Source: Candidatus Accumulibacter meliphilus (GTDB lineage: Bacteria > Pseudomonadota > Gammaproteobacteria > Burkholderiales > Rhodocyclaceae). From it: a stretch of DNA of 64,000 nt. The stretch covers positions 1 through 64,000 of the forward strand of contig QPGA01000006.1 in the NCBI GenBank assembly GCA_003332265.1. The letters run 5' to 3'. Under the pieces are notes generated by a model. The model was not told where the DNA came from and did not search any database. It saw nothing but the letters and a program-made list of their open reading frames with translations. The translations under genes and the position numbers were made by a program. The stretch's first letter is position 1; every line of letters starts with the position of its first letter. Positions 21,903 to 31,730 of the stretch are shown here, piece by piece.

Positions 21903-22535
21903 TTAACGCAGCGGTCGGAAGACACCGGCTTCGGTCACCATTGCGTCGAGTCGCTGGTCGTGCGGCTCGGGGGAAATGCTGTCCAGCCGGGCGAGTTCGA
22001 ATCCCACCCCGACCACCAGCGGTCGCGGCGAAAGAGATACCAGAGTGCGGTCGAAATAGCCGCCACCGTAACCAATGCGGTAGCCGGCGGCGTCGAAACC
22101 GTTCACCGGCAAGAGCAGCGCCTCGGGAATCAGGAAGTCGCCGCAGGCCGGCGTCGGGATGCCATAGCGATCGGCGAACATCGCCGTGCCCGCCGACCAG
22201 GCGCGAAAAGCCAGCGCTCGCTGTTCCTCGATCACCACCGGCAGCAAAGCCCGAAAACCTGGTTTGCCCGCGCTGGCCCATTCGTCGATCAGCGGTCGCA
22301 GGTCGGCTTCATTCTTCAGCGGCCAGCAGAAGCCGACAGCCAGCACCGCCAGTTGCGGAAAACCATCACGCAGATGCGTACGGACCCGACGGGACAGCTG
22401 CACGCACTCATCCGCAGTCAGAGCCAGCCGGCGCGCGAGCAGGCTTTTGCGCAGCGCGCGGCGGGCGGCAAAGCGCTCGTCGGCGACACGATCAAGCCCA
22501 TCGATGGTGATTCCCGGCATCGCTCCAGCAGCCAT
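21903..22535 (-). CDS. 5-formyltetrahydrofolate cyclo-ligase
   Basis: A 210-residue member of the YgfA/MTHFS family, which converts 5-formyl-THF to 5,10-methenyl-THF with ATP. The signature RIGYGGGYFDRTL lies near residue 150, after LLLPVNGFDAAG; the N-terminal basic helix RRALRKSLLARR is typical. It is divergent from slt, with only about 44 bp between start codons. In E. coli this gene lies beside 6S RNA, but there is no room for one here. Confidence 0.92.
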   Translation of the reverse strand: MAAGAMPGITIDGLDRVADERFAARRALRKSLLARRLALTADECVQLSRRVRTHLRDGFPQLAVLAVGFCWPLKNEADLRPLIDEWASAGKPGFRALLPVVIEEQRALAFRAWSAGTAMFADRYGIPTPACGDFLIPEALLLPVNGFDAAGYRIGYGGGYFDRTLVSLSPRPLVVGVGFELARLDSISPEPHDQRLDAMVTEAGVFRPLR

Positions 22536-22579
22536 GTGATATGCTCAAAACAGATATTTTTCGAGAAATCCAGCTTACC

Positions 22580-24541
22580 ATGAAGTTTCGCCACAGCCTC
22601 CGCCACAGCTTTCGGTACACCCTTCTGGCCCTCCTCGGCGCCTCGCTGCTGGCGCCGCTTGGCACCTTGGCGAGCAGCTCCGACGAGCAGTTTCTGGCCG
22701 CGCGCAGCGCCGCTCGCAACGGCGACAAGGCCCGCCTGGAGCAACTGGCGCCAACGTTGCAGGATTACGAACTGGCATCCTACGTCGATTACTGGCAGCT
22801 TCTTCTCGACCTGAAGGAAGCCGATCCAGCAAGCGTCACCGCCTTCCTGAACCGCAACCCGAACAGCTATGTCGCCGAAAAGTTGCGCACCGACTGGCTC
22901 CGCCAAACCGGCAAGCAGCAGCAGTGGGCGGCTTTTGATGCCGAGTTCCCGCGTCTGCTGCAGACACCGCCCCAAGACATTGCCTGCTATTCGCTGCAGA
23001 GTCGGCGGGCTCAGGGCGACCCGAGCATGCTCGACGACGCCTTGCCCCTGTGGTTGAGCTTGCTCGAGCCTCCGGAACCCTGCTACCCGGTGCTCGAGGC
23101 GCTGATTCTCGAAAAGCGCGTCCTCGCCGATCTCGTCTGGGAACGAATCCGCAACCAGTTCGAGGCCAACAAGACCACCGCCGCCGCGTACAGCATGAAT
23201 TACCTGCCGCCCAGCCAGACCCCGGACGCGAAACTGGCGCAAACGATCATCACCGCGCCGCTGCCCTGGCTGATCCGTTTGCCGAGCGACTTTTCAGCTA
23301 ACCGCATGCAGCGCGAGCTGGCCATCCTCGGCATCCAGCGCATCGCACGCAACGACCCGCGCATGGCGGCACAGCAACTGCAGCGGATCGCGCCTTCGCT
23401 GAGCAAGGAGGAACAGGGCTGGGCGTGGACTCAGATCGGCCGCCAGGCGGCGCAGGACCACATGCCCGAGGCCATCGAGTGGTACCGCAAGGGTGGCGAT
23501 ACGCCACTTTCCGATGACGCGGCGGAATGGAAAGTGCGCGCGGCGCTGCGTGTCCAGGACTGGGGCGCCGTGCGCTCGACGATCGAAGCAATGCCGCCGG
23601 AACTGGCCGCGCAATCAGCCTGGGTCTACTGGCTGGGCCGCGCCTACCGCGCCGGCGGCAGGCTGGCCGAGGCCGACGCACAGTTCGCGAAAATCGCCGG
23701 TCAGCCCGATTTCTACGGCAACCTGGCCAGCGACGATCTCGGCCAGGCCATTGCACTACCGCCGCAGGCATCGCCACCGAGCCTGGATGAGCTGGCGGCG
23801 CTGCAGGCCAAGCCCGGCGTGCAACGCGCGCTGCTCTTCTTTCGCCTCAACCTGCGCTCGGAGGCGGTCCGGGAATGGAACTGGTCCCTGCGCGAAATGA
23901 GCGACCGGGAACTGCTCGGCGCGTCCACCATCGCCATGCGTGCGGATATTTACGACCGCGCCATTGCCAGCGCCGACCGTACCCGCAACGAACACGACTA
24001 CTCGCTGCGCTACCTGGCGCCATTCGGCGATCAGGTGCGACCGGCAGCGCGCAGCCAGGCGCTCGACGACGCCTGGGTCTATGGGCTGATGCGCCAGGAG
24101 AGCCGCTTTGTGACCAATGCGCGCTCGGGGGCCGGCGCTTCCGGGCTGATGCAACTGATGCCGGCCACCGCCAAATGGGTAGCCGGCAAGATCGGCCTCA
24201 AGAATTACCACCAGGGCCAGGTCAACGACACCGAAACCAACTTGCTGCTCGGTACCAGCTACATGCGACTGGTACTCGAGGACCTCGACAATCACCCGGT
24301 GCTCGCCTCCGCTGCCTACAACGCCGGGCCGGGTCGGGCGCGCAGGTGGCGTGCCGACGTGCCGCTGGAAGGTGCGATCTATGCGGAAACGATTCCTTTC
24401 AGCGAAACCAGGGACTACGTAAAGAAGGTCATGAGCAATTCGGTTTACTACGCGGCGCTCTTCGATGGCCGACCGCAAACGCTCAAGAATCGGCTCGGGA
24501 CGATCGCTCCGCGCACCGGCGGCGAAGCCAAGGGCGAGTAA
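22580..24541 (+). CDS. slt: Soluble lytic murein transglycosylase (Slt70-like)
   Basis: A periplasmic enzyme cleaving the MurNAc-GlcNAc bond to 1,6-anhydro products. From ATG 22580 the 653-residue protein has a signal peptide (RYTLLALLGASLLAPLGTLAS), a long superhelical U/L domain rich in W and A, and a C-terminal lysozyme-like domain with catalytic Glu507 in RQESRFVTNARSGAGASG, then LMQLMPATA and ASAAYNAGPGR. ATG 22541 is less likely because it would bury the signal sequence. It leads a block with the NDUFA9-like and cca genes. Confidence 0.94.
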   Translation: MKFRHSLRHSFRYTLLALLGASLLAPLGTLASSSDEQFLAARSAARNGDKARLEQLAPTLQDYELASYVDYWQLLLDLKEADPASVTAFLNRNPNSYVAEKLRTDWLRQTGKQQQWAAFDAEFPRLLQTPPQDIACYSLQSRRAQGDPSMLDDALPLWLSLLEPPEPCYPVLEALILEKRVLADLVWERIRNQFEANKTTAAAYSMNYLPPSQTPDAKLAQTIITAPLPWLIRLPSDFSANRMQRELAILGIQRIARNDPRMAAQQLQRIAPSLSKEEQGWAWTQIGRQAAQDHMPEAIEWYRKGGDTPLSDDAAEWKVRAALRVQDWGAVRSTIEAMPPELAAQSAWVYWLGRAYRAGGRLAEADAQFAKIAGQPDFYGNLASDDLGQAIALPPQASPPSLDELAALQAKPGVQRALLFFRLNLRSEAVREWNWSLREMSDRELLGASTIAMRADIYDRAIASADRTRNEHDYSLRYLAPFGDQVRPAARSQALDDAWVYGLMRQESRFVTNARSGAGASGLMQLMPATAKWVAGKIGLKNYHQGQVNDTETNLLLGTSYMRLVLEDLDNHPVLASAAYNAGPGRARRWRADVPLEGAIYAETIPFSETRDYVKKVMSNSVYYAALFDGRPQTLKNRLGTIAPRTGGEAKGE

Positions 24542-24589
24542 TTGCCTTAAAATCATGTTTTTCGACACTCATTTCACCGGTAGGACGCT

Positions 24590-25555
24590 ATGGAACTCAA
24601 GAACGTGTTGTTGATTGGCGGCAGTGGTTTTGTCGGCGGCTGGATTGCCAGCTGCCTTTCACAACGCGGCGTACGGGTGACGATAGCCACCCGCCACCGT
24701 GACAACACCAAGAAACTGATCATGCTGCCGACGGTCAAGATGGTCGAAGCCAAGGTGAACGATCAGCAGGCACTCGTCGAACTGATGCGTGCTCAGGACG
24801 CGGTCATCAACCTGGTCGGAATCCTCCATGACCGGGATTCGCGCCTGCCGTACGGCAAGAATTTCGCCGCCGCGCATGTCGAGCTGACGAAAAGCATCGT
24901 TGCCGCCATGAAGCAGAGCGGCGTGCGTCGCCTGCTACATATGAGTGCGCTCAATGCCGCAAGCGATGGGGTGTCGGAATACCTGCGCTCGAAGGGAGAC
25001 GGCGAAGCCGTGGCACAGGCGGCGATGGCCGAGTTGGACGTCACCGTGTTTCGACCGTCCGTGATTTTTGGGCCGGGCGACGCCTTCCTCAACATGTTTG
25101 CCAAGTTGCTGAAGCTTTTCCCGATCTTCCCGCTTGCTGGCGGTTCGGCACGCTTCCAACCGGTTTACGTCAGCGACGTGGCGAAAGCCTTCTGCGACAG
25201 CCTCGGCGAGCGCAGCACTTTTGGCCAGACTTACGATCTCTGTGGTCCGAAAGTCTATACGCTTCGCGAACTGGTCGAGTACACCGCCCGGATGGTCGGC
25301 AAGACGCGCCGCATCATCGATCTTGGCAACGGTGGCTGGGCTTACCTGCAAGCGGGCCTGCTGTGGCTGCTGCCGAAGCCGCCGATGTCGCCGGACAACC
25401 TGCGCTCGATGGACGTCGACAGCGTTACCGATGGTAGCCATGACTATCCGGATTGGCGGCCAACGGCACTTGAAGCCGTGGCCCCGAGCTATCTGTCGCC
25501 GGCCGAGATTGGGCAGGTTCGCCGCGACCGCTATCGCCTTCGTGCCGGTCGCTGA
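24590..25555 (+). CDS. Complex I NDUFA9-subunit-family NAD(P)-binding protein
   Basis: A 321-residue atypical short-chain dehydrogenase. The Rossmann motif is VLLIGGSGFVGGWIA at residues 6-20; INLVGIL and FRPSVIFGPGD follow. It belongs to the NDUFA9-like group, whose mitochondrial member is a structural NADPH-binding subunit of respiratory complex I; bacterial function is not established. Preceded by slt (48-bp gap) and followed by cca. Together with the MidA/NDUFAF7-like gene at 26876 it forms a small cluster of complex I-linked genes away from any nuo operon in view. Confidence 0.88.
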   Translation: MELKNVLLIGGSGFVGGWIASCLSQRGVRVTIATRHRDNTKKLIMLPTVKMVEAKVNDQQALVELMRAQDAVINLVGILHDRDSRLPYGKNFAAAHVELTKSIVAAMKQSGVRRLLHMSALNAASDGVSEYLRSKGDGEAVAQAAMAELDVTVFRPSVIFGPGDAFLNMFAKLLKLFPIFPLAGGSARFQPVYVSDVAKAFCDSLGERSTFGQTYDLCGPKVYTLRELVEYTARMVGKTRRIIDLGNGGWAYLQAGLLWLLPKPPMSPDNLRSMDVDSVTDGSHDYPDWRPTALEAVAPSYLSPAEIGQVRRDRYRLRAGR

Positions 25556-25594
25556 GCAGGCCAGCGCGCCGCGCCAGGTGCCAGCACTGCGCTG

Positions 25595-26839
25595 ATGGAA
25601 ATTTTCACGGTCGGCGGGGCGATCCGCGACGAGTTGCTCGGTTTGCCGGTTCAGGATCGTGACTACCTTGTCGTCGGCGCCTCGCCCGAGGAAATGCTGG
25701 CCCGCGGCTTCAAACCCGTCGGCAAGGATTTCCCGGTCTTCCTGCACCCACAGTCGCACGCCGAATACGCGCTGGCGCGAACGGAACGTAAGACCGGCAA
25801 CGGTTACCAGGGCTTTGCTTTCCATGCCGCCCTGGAGGTCAGCCTGGACGAGGATCTGGCGCGCCGCGACCTGACCATCAACGCCATCGCGCGGAGCGCC
25901 GATGGCGTACTGATCGACCCCCACCATGGTATCGACGATCTGGCGGCACGCGTGCTGCGCCACGTCGGGCCGGCCTTCGTCGAAGACCCGGTGCGCGTTC
26001 TGCGCCTGGCGCGCTTTGCCGCGCGCTTCGCCGCTTTCACGGTGGCTCCGGAAACCGTGGTGCTGGCGCAAAAAATGGTCGCCAACGGCGAGCTGGACCA
26101 TCTGGTTGCCGAACGCGTCTGGCAGGAACTGGCCAGGGGCCTGATGGAAGAGAAGCCGTCACGGATGTTCGAGGTGCTGCGCGAATGCGGCGCCCTGGCC
26201 CGGCTCCTGCCGGAGCTGGACCGCCTTTACGGCGTACCGCAGCGGGCCGAGATGCACCCGGAAATCGATACCGGAGTGCATGTGATGATGGTTGTCGATC
26301 AGTCTGCGCAGCGCCACTACGGACTGCCGGTGCGCTTCTCTACGCTGCTCCACGACCTTGGCAAAGGCGCCACGCCGGACGCCGATTTGCCGCGTCATCC
26401 GAACCACGAAGCGCGCAGCGTCAAACTGGCGGCCGAGGTCTGTGCGCGCCTGAGGGTGCCGCGCGAGTGCCGTGATCTGGCGCTACTGGTCGCCCGTTAT
26501 CACGGCGACATTCATCGCGGTCCACAATTGGCGGCAGAGGACATCGTCGGCTTGCTTGAAAACACCGACGCCCTGCGCCGCCCCGAACGCTTCGAGCAGC
26601 TGCTCGAAGCCTGTGCCTGTGACTTCCATGGTCGCCTGGGCTTCCAGGAAGCGGCGTATCCGGCTGCGCCGCTGTTTCGCCAGGCACTGGCGCTGGCACG
26701 CGGCATCGACGCCGCGGCGATTGCCCGCAGTTGCAGCGAGCCAACCAAGATCGCTACGCGGATGCATGCCGCACGCGTCGCCGCGGTTGTACCACTCCTG
26801 ACGCCTGAACAAGAAACTGCCCATCGACCGAGAACGTAG
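25595..26839 (+). CDS. cca: Multifunctional CCA tRNA nucleotidyltransferase
   Basis: Adds or repairs the tRNA 3' CCA end without a template. The 414-residue protein has the class II nucleotidyltransferase head (FTVGGAIRDELLGLPVQDRDYLVVG) with the catalytic DxD in QDRDY, then LARRDLTINAIA and EDPVRVLRLARFAARF. A C-terminal HD domain follows (LLHDLGKGATPD and VARYHGDIHRG), which in E. coli has phosphohydrolase activity. ATG 25595 gives the canonical start. Its C-terminus converges with the MidA-like gene. Confidence 0.96.
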   Translation: MEIFTVGGAIRDELLGLPVQDRDYLVVGASPEEMLARGFKPVGKDFPVFLHPQSHAEYALARTERKTGNGYQGFAFHAALEVSLDEDLARRDLTINAIARSADGVLIDPHHGIDDLAARVLRHVGPAFVEDPVRVLRLARFAARFAAFTVAPETVVLAQKMVANGELDHLVAERVWQELARGLMEEKPSRMFEVLRECGALARLLPELDRLYGVPQRAEMHPEIDTGVHVMMVVDQSAQRHYGLPVRFSTLLHDLGKGATPDADLPRHPNHEARSVKLAAEVCARLRVPRECRDLALLVARYHGDIHRGPQLAAEDIVGLLENTDALRRPERFEQLLEACACDFHGRLGFQEAAYPAAPLFRQALALARGIDAAAIARSCSEPTKIATRMHAARVAAVVPLLTPEQETAHRPRT

Positions 26840-26875
26840 TCGACCGAAGCCGGACAGCAGGCGAATCCGAACCCT

Positions 26876-28036
26876 TCAGAGCGTCCGGCTGCGATCGCCG
26901 CTGACAAAGCCGAGCAGTGGCTCGGCAGCAATACCTTTGCCGAGCGCCATGACCTTGAACAGCTCACCCATTTCTGCTGGCGAGACCAGCTTGTTGGCGG
27001 CACTGGCCAGAGGCAGATAGCGCTTGGCGTCGCTGGCCGGGGTTCGCGCCAGGACTTCGCCTAGCCCACAGTTGAAGAGAAAGCTGGACTGCGTACTGTA
27101 GCCGAGCAGTTCCAGCCCTGCCTGACAGCCACTTTCAACGATCGCCGTGAAATCGACGTGCGCGGTGATGTCCTGCAAACCCGGGAGATAGAAGGGCTCG
27201 CCGTGCGCGTGGTGGCGATAGTGGCACATCAGCGTGCCGCTGCTGCGCTGCTGGTGGTAATACTCGCGCCGCGGGAAACCGTAGTCGATCAGCAACAGCG
27301 CGCCGCGCCCGAGGCGTGCCGCCCACTCCGCGACCCAGGCGCGTGCTGTCAGCGAGACCTCACTGAGGTAGTCCGAGGGCATTGCGCATGCGGCGGCCAG
27401 CGCCAGACCTTGTTCGAGCAGCCTGCCGCTGGCCGGGCGATCGACCCAGACAAAGCGCCCGTGGTCGACGGCAACACCGCGTTCGGCAAGCCCCGTCGGC
27501 TTCCAGACCAGGAGATGTACCGGCATCGCATCAAGCACTTCGTTGGCCAGCACCAGCCCATCGAAGCGCTCGGGAAGGCGCTCGATCCAGTGCACGCGCG
27601 ACAGCAGATGCGGCGCCTGAGCGGCAATCGCCTGGCGCTGGCGCGCCTGCAGTTCGCCGGAGAGTTCGAGGATGGCGTAGCTGTCGGGCAGCCGGCCACG
27701 CCACTCGAGCTCGCGCAGCAAATCGGCGGCCAGCTGCCCGCTGCCAGCGCCAACTTCGACGATCTGCGGGGAGCTGAGTGCGAGGAGCTGTGCCACCTGT
27801 GCCGCAAGCGTCTGCGCAAAAACCGGCCCGAGTTCCGGGGCGGTGACAAAATCGCCCTGCGCACCGAACTTGTGAGCACCACCGGAGTAGTAGCCCTTCG
27901 CCGGCGCGTAGAGCGCCAGGTCCATGAACCGATCAAAACCGATCCAGCCGCCGGCTGCGTCAATCTCGCGAGCAAGGAGATCGCTGAGCGCCGCGCTGAA
28001 AGCCAGCGCGGCGGCGCTTGGAGCAGGCAAACCCAT
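26876..28036 (-). CDS. MidA / NDUFAF7-family SAM-dependent methyltransferase
   Basis: A 386-residue class I methyltransferase of the family to which mitochondrial NDUFAF7, a complex I arginine methyltransferase, belongs. GGWIGFDRFMDLALYAPAKGYYS at the N-terminal side, FVTAPELGPVF, the SAM motif IVEVGAGSGQLAADLLREL, VLANEVLDAMPVHL and LLIDYGFPRREYYH are all family hallmarks. ATG 28036 (MGLPAPSAAALAF) is preferred; GTG or other starts as far as 28084 are possible. The bacterial substrate is unknown; a NuoCD-type target is conceivable given the NDUFA9-like gene close by, but that is inference. Confidence 0.9.
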   Translation of the reverse strand: MGLPAPSAAALAFSAALSDLLAREIDAAGGWIGFDRFMDLALYAPAKGYYSGGAHKFGAQGDFVTAPELGPVFAQTLAAQVAQLLALSSPQIVEVGAGSGQLAADLLRELEWRGRLPDSYAILELSGELQARQRQAIAAQAPHLLSRVHWIERLPERFDGLVLANEVLDAMPVHLLVWKPTGLAERGVAVDHGRFVWVDRPASGRLLEQGLALAAACAMPSDYLSEVSLTARAWVAEWAARLGRGALLLIDYGFPRREYYHQQRSSGTLMCHYRHHAHGEPFYLPGLQDITAHVDFTAIVESGCQAGLELLGYSTQSSFLFNCGLGEVLARTPASDAKRYLPLASAANKLVSPAEMGELFKVMALGKGIAAEPLLGFVSGDRSRTL

Positions 28037-28123
28037 ACTCGCGCTCAGAGCTGGCGGCTCCGCACGACGATCAAGCACCGCCACCTAACTGCCGAAGGCC
28101 TCGCCCGCCAACCGGGCGACGGC

Positions 28124-28969
28124 TCATTTTTCAGAACCCACAAAACGGACTTGTCCGTAGAGCTCGGGATGGGTAATCGCCAGCCAATGTTCAGCCTCTG
28201 ACTGGGCTCGCTCCCAGGTCGCAGCGCGCAAGGCAACGAACTGCGTAGTGCCGTCGTCGCGCGGCCATTCGAGGCCATAGGAGTGGAAGCCGCCACGCCC
28301 TTGCAGGTGGATCTGACGGGTCAGACTCGGCAGCTCGCGGCGCAACTGCGCGCTGCCGGCGTCCACCTGCCGCAGCCGGAACCTGGGTCCTTTGCCCTGA
28401 TGCTGGACGATGCACTCCTGCTTCGCGGCGTCTTCCTCAAGGACCATCCAGTCGCTGCAGCCTTCAATGATCGCGCCCATCGGCAAGCCGTCTTCCTCAC
28501 GGACAATCTCGGCGCTAACGATCTGCGTCTGCGCACCGCCTTCGACGAGCTCGTGCCATGGCAGGCCCTGCCGCGTCGGTGGTGGGAAGGGAAGTGCATG
28601 CCGGCCTTGGCGAATGCGCGCGAACAGCGAAGACTTCCTGACGTCTTCGAGATCGATCGCCGGAAACGCCGCGCGCGGCTGCGCACGGAAATTGCCGGCC
28701 CCCATGTAGCCGACCTCCCAGAGCGTCTTCAACCATTCGGCCGTATCGAGGGCGACCTGTGCCATCTGTTCGTCAAACTCACGCTCGTCCGGCCCCTGCT
28801 CGCCACTGCTCGCCTGCCCGGCCAGCAGTTCCCCCTCGTGTGCGCGTGCGCGCAGCAACTCCTGCAACAAGCGATTGACCCACTCGGCGTCGTCTGCCGA
28901 TAACTGCTCGATGCGCTCCGCCAGAATCATCAGGTCGTCGGCGTCAAGTGGCTGCTCCAGTTTGCTCAT
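28124..28969 (-). CDS. Hypothetical protein, unknown function
   Basis: A 281-residue acidic soluble protein I do not recognise. The N-terminus is helical and acidic (MSKLEQPLDADDLMILAERIEQLS). The middle contains VRKSSLFARIRQGRHALPFPPPTRQGLPWHELV, and the C-terminal third is beta-rich, ending HPELYGQVRFVG. There is no signal peptide or membrane segment. Sequence composition matches the neighbours, so it is probably a native gene. ATG 28969 gives a clean N-terminus. It lies 39 bp upstream of the MidA-like gene on the same strand and may share its transcript; it is divergent from the pteridine reductase. Confidence 0.75.
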   Translation of the reverse strand: MSKLEQPLDADDLMILAERIEQLSADDAEWVNRLLQELLRARAHEGELLAGQASSGEQGPDEREFDEQMAQVALDTAEWLKTLWEVGYMGAGNFRAQPRAAFPAIDLEDVRKSSLFARIRQGRHALPFPPPTRQGLPWHELVEGGAQTQIVSAEIVREEDGLPMGAIIEGCSDWMVLEEDAAKQECIVQHQGKGPRFRLRQVDAGSAQLRRELPSLTRQIHLQGRGGFHSYGLEWPRDDGTTQFVALRAATWERAQSEAEHWLAITHPELYGQVRFVGSEK

Positions 28970-29095
28970 GGCTTTTTCCCCAAGTGTCTCGAGCGCTAGT
29001 CTACCGCGGCGACACCGGGACGGGTTGTTTTTCCAGAAGGAGGGGCAAAAATCCGTTAAAATCAGATCCTTGTTGCTGCCGGCCTGGAACGGGAG

Positions 29096-29835
29096 ATGAG
29101 CGGAAAAACGATATTGGTGACCGGCGCCGCGCGCCGGCTAGGCAGTGCGATCGCCCGCGAATTGCACGCCACCGGCGCCAACCTGATACTCCATTATCGT
29201 CAGGCCTCGGCTGCCGCCGCAGCGCTGGCCAGCGAGCTGAACGCTGTCCGACCGTCTTCGGCGGCCTGTCTACAGGCGGACCTGCTGGACGTCGAGACTT
29301 TGCCACGGCTGGTCGCCGATACGGTCGCGCGCTTCGGCCGCCTCGATGCCCTGGTGAACAATGCATCGAGCTTCTTTCCAACTCCGCTGGGCACGATCGA
29401 CCTGGCCAGCTGGGACGATCTGATTGGCAGCAATCTGAAAGCGCCGCTGTTCCTGACGCAGGCGGCCGCACCGCACCTGATCGCGGCGCAGGGGTCGGTG
29501 GTCACAATATCACCGACATTCACGCCGAGCGCCCGCTGGCGGCGTATCCGCTGTATTGCGCGGCGAAGGCCGGACTGCTTGGCCTGACGCGCGCCCTGGC
29601 CATCGAACTGGCACCGCGGGTGCGGGTCAACGCGGTCGCGCCGGGGCCGATCCTGTGGCCGGACAGCGGTGTTTTCGACAACGCAGCGCGCCAGGACATC
29701 GTCGCGCACACCCTGTTGCAGCGCGCCGGCTGCCCGCAGGATATCGCCCGGGCAGTGCGCTATCTGCTGAACGACGCGGACTACATTACCGGTCAGGTGA
29801 TCAATGTAGACGGCGGTCGCACCGCCCATCTGTGA
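29096..29835 (+). pseudogene. Pteridine reductase (short-chain dehydrogenase), frameshifted
   Basis: Two frames together encode one SDR protein of about 245 residues. The first frame (29096 to about 29505) has TGAARRLGSAIARE, the TGxxxRxG motif of pteridine reductases, and VNNASSFFPTPLG. The second frame (about 29505-29835) continues NITDIHAERPLAAYPLYCAAKAG with the catalytic YxxxK, then NAVAPGP and GQVINVDGGR. The break is in GTGGTCACAATATCACC: deleting two bases (CA) restores VVNITDI. It could be an assembly error, a recent inactivation or, less likely, recoding. It precedes ttcA by 28 bp, a common betaproteobacterial order. Confidence 0.85.
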
Positions 29836-29862
29836 CTGCTGACGCCGATTGAGAGGAAACGG

Positions 29863-30750
29863 TTGGAACAATCGAACACCCTGCAGCGCCTGAGGAAGCG
29901 CCTGGAGAGCAATACCGGCAAAGCCATCGCCGACTACAAGATGATCGACGACGGGGACACCGTTCTGGTCTGCATTTCCGGCGGCAAAGACTCCTACACC
30001 CTGCTCTCGGTCCTGATGGCACTGCGTCAGCGCGCGCCGGTGGATTTCCGGCTCATCGCCATGAACCTCGACCAGAAGCAACCGGGCTTTCCGGCCGAGA
30101 TCCTGCCCGCCTATCTGGCCAAGCTGGGCGTCGAATATCGCGTCGTCGAACAGGACACCTATAGCATCGTCAAGAGCAAGATCCCCGCGGGAAAGACCAC
30201 CTGTTCGCTGTGTTCTCGCCTGCGCCGCGGGGTCATCTATCGCACCGCCAAGGAACTCGGGGCGAACAAGATTGCGCTTGGCCACCATCGCGACGACATC
30301 GTCCATACGCTGTTCCTCAATCTTCTTTTCGCCGCTCGGCTGAAGGCGATGCCGCCGAAACTGCTGACCGACGACGGCGCGCACGTGGTCATCCGCCCGC
30401 TGGCCTATTGCAGCGAAAAAGACATCGCCCGCTTTGCCCGCGGCATGGCCTACCCGATCATTCCGTGCAATCTCTGTGGCTCGCAGGACAATCTGCAGCG
30501 CCAGAAGGTCCGCGAAATGATGGCCGACTGGGACCGCCGCTACCCGGGACGTACGGAGGCGGTGTTCTCTGCGCTGCAGCAGATCGTGCCCTCGCACCTC
30601 GCCGACCAGAAGTTGTTCGATTTCCAGGGTCTGCGCCCCGGCGATGATCCGGCGACCATGGATGGCGGTGATCTCGTCTTCGACCCGGCGCCGCTCAGCG
30701 AAATGCTGCCCCGCCTGCAAGGCTTGCCAGTAGCGGTGCTCGACCGGTGA
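29863..30750 (+). CDS. ttcA: tRNA 2-thiocytidine(32) synthetase TtcA
   Basis: TtcA thiolates C32 of certain tRNAs using an Fe-S cluster. The 295-residue protein has the PP-loop [13 protein letters not shown], the pair of cluster cysteines in [27 protein letters not shown], and a further Cys pair [11 protein letters not shown]. The start is TTG 29863 with AGAGGAAA upstream, giving [14 protein letters not shown] after the initiator; no ATG is available at the right place. The stop overlaps the next GTG (GTGA). Confidence 0.95.
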   Translation: MEQSNTLQRLRKRLESNTGKAIADYKMIDDGDTVLVCISGGKDSYTLLSVLMALRQRAPVDFRLIAMNLDQKQPGFPAEILPAYLAKLGVEYRVVEQDTYSIVKSKIPAGKTTCSLCSRLRRGVIYRTAKELGANKIALGHHRDDIVHTLFLNLLFAARLKAMPPKLLTDDGAHVVIRPLAYCSEKDIARFARGMAYPIIPCNLCGSQDNLQRQKVREMMADWDRRYPGRTEAVFSALQQIVPSHLADQKLFDFQGLRPGDDPATMDGGDLVFDPAPLSEMLPRLQGLPVAVLDR

Positions 30751-31655
30751 GTAGCAAGGAAGAGATGCGTTCGATACTGATTGCCGCCATCGCCGGAAGC
30801 TCGAAATTGCTCGAAAAACGGGGCGGAACAGAAGAAGCCGCGCACGCCGTCGAGCGTTGCCGGAAGCGCATGGCGCGGGGGATAGAGGGCTTCCGCGGGC
30901 GCATCCTGCAGGAGGGCAAGCGCGACGAACTCACGGCGCTTTTCGAGAGCGCCGATGACGCCTGTCAGGCGGCCATCGCCATGCAACGGCGGGTAGCCGA
31001 CCTGCCGCCGGTGTCTGGCGTCCAACTGGCAATCCGTGTCGGCTTTCATCACGGCCCGGTGCGCGAGAATGGCGCGGGTGCTCTTGGTGAAGGACTGAGC
31101 ATCGCCGAGTCTCTTGCCAATCAGGCCACTGCCGCTCAGACCTTGACCAGCGGCCCGACCAGAGCTCGGCTGGCAGCACCCTTGCAAGCGGCGACGCGTT
31201 CCCTGCAGCAGCACCCGGAAAGCAGCCTGCCGGCGGCGTACGAGGTATTCGAAGTCCTGTGGTCTGAAGCCAAGGCACCGTCCAGCAAGACGCTCGTCGC
31301 TTCGCCCGCACCCTTGCCACCCAGGGACGGCGATTTGCGCCTGTGCGTACGCTATGGGGGTCAGGTCAAGTTGCTCGACAAGACGCGAGCGCGCGTCGAC
31401 ATGGGCCGTGACGCCAACTGCGCAATCACTATTCGCGACCGCCGCGCATCGCGCAAGCACGCGACGATAGAGCGGCGCGGCGAGCACTTCGTACTCAGCG
31501 ATCTCAGTACCAATGGCACTTTCGTCACCATTAGCGGCGAGAACGAGCTGTTTCTGAGATGTGAGGACTTCGTCTTGCGTGGCAGCGGAATCATCGCCTT
31601 CGCTGCCTCGGCGAGCAGCTCGTCGGCAGACATCGCCGAATTCGAGCATCTTTGA
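30747..31655 (+). CDS. Degenerate nucleotide-cyclase domain fused to FHA domain
   Basis: A 302-residue protein. Residues about 8-165 resemble a class III adenylate/guanylate cyclase ([44 protein letters not shown]), but the usual metal aspartates are missing (IAAIAGS where active enzymes have FxDixGfT), so catalysis is doubtful. Residues about 195-285 form an FHA phosphothreonine-binding domain ([32 protein letters not shown]). It probably acts as a signalling adaptor. The GTG start overlaps the ttcA stop, so the pair is coupled. Confidence 0.85.
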   Translation: MSSKEEMRSILIAAIAGSSKLLEKRGGTEEAAHAVERCRKRMARGIEGFRGRILQEGKRDELTALFESADDACQAAIAMQRRVADLPPVSGVQLAIRVGFHHGPVRENGAGALGEGLSIAESLANQATAAQTLTSGPTRARLAAPLQAATRSLQQHPESSLPAAYEVFEVLWSEAKAPSSKTLVASPAPLPPRDGDLRLCVRYGGQVKLLDKTRARVDMGRDANCAITIRDRRASRKHATIERRGEHFVLSDLSTNGTFVTISGENELFLRCEDFVLRGSGIIAFAASASSSSADIAEFEHL

Positions 31656-31730
31656 GCGCAGGAGACACCCGGCACGCGCTGCCGGCGACCGTTTCCAGGG
31701 GCATCCTGGCGACTTGGCAAAGCAATCCGC

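Noticed and set aside
22536-22579. 6S RNA expected beside the folate cyclo-ligase gene
   Set aside because: The gap to slt is about 44 bp, too short for 6S RNA.
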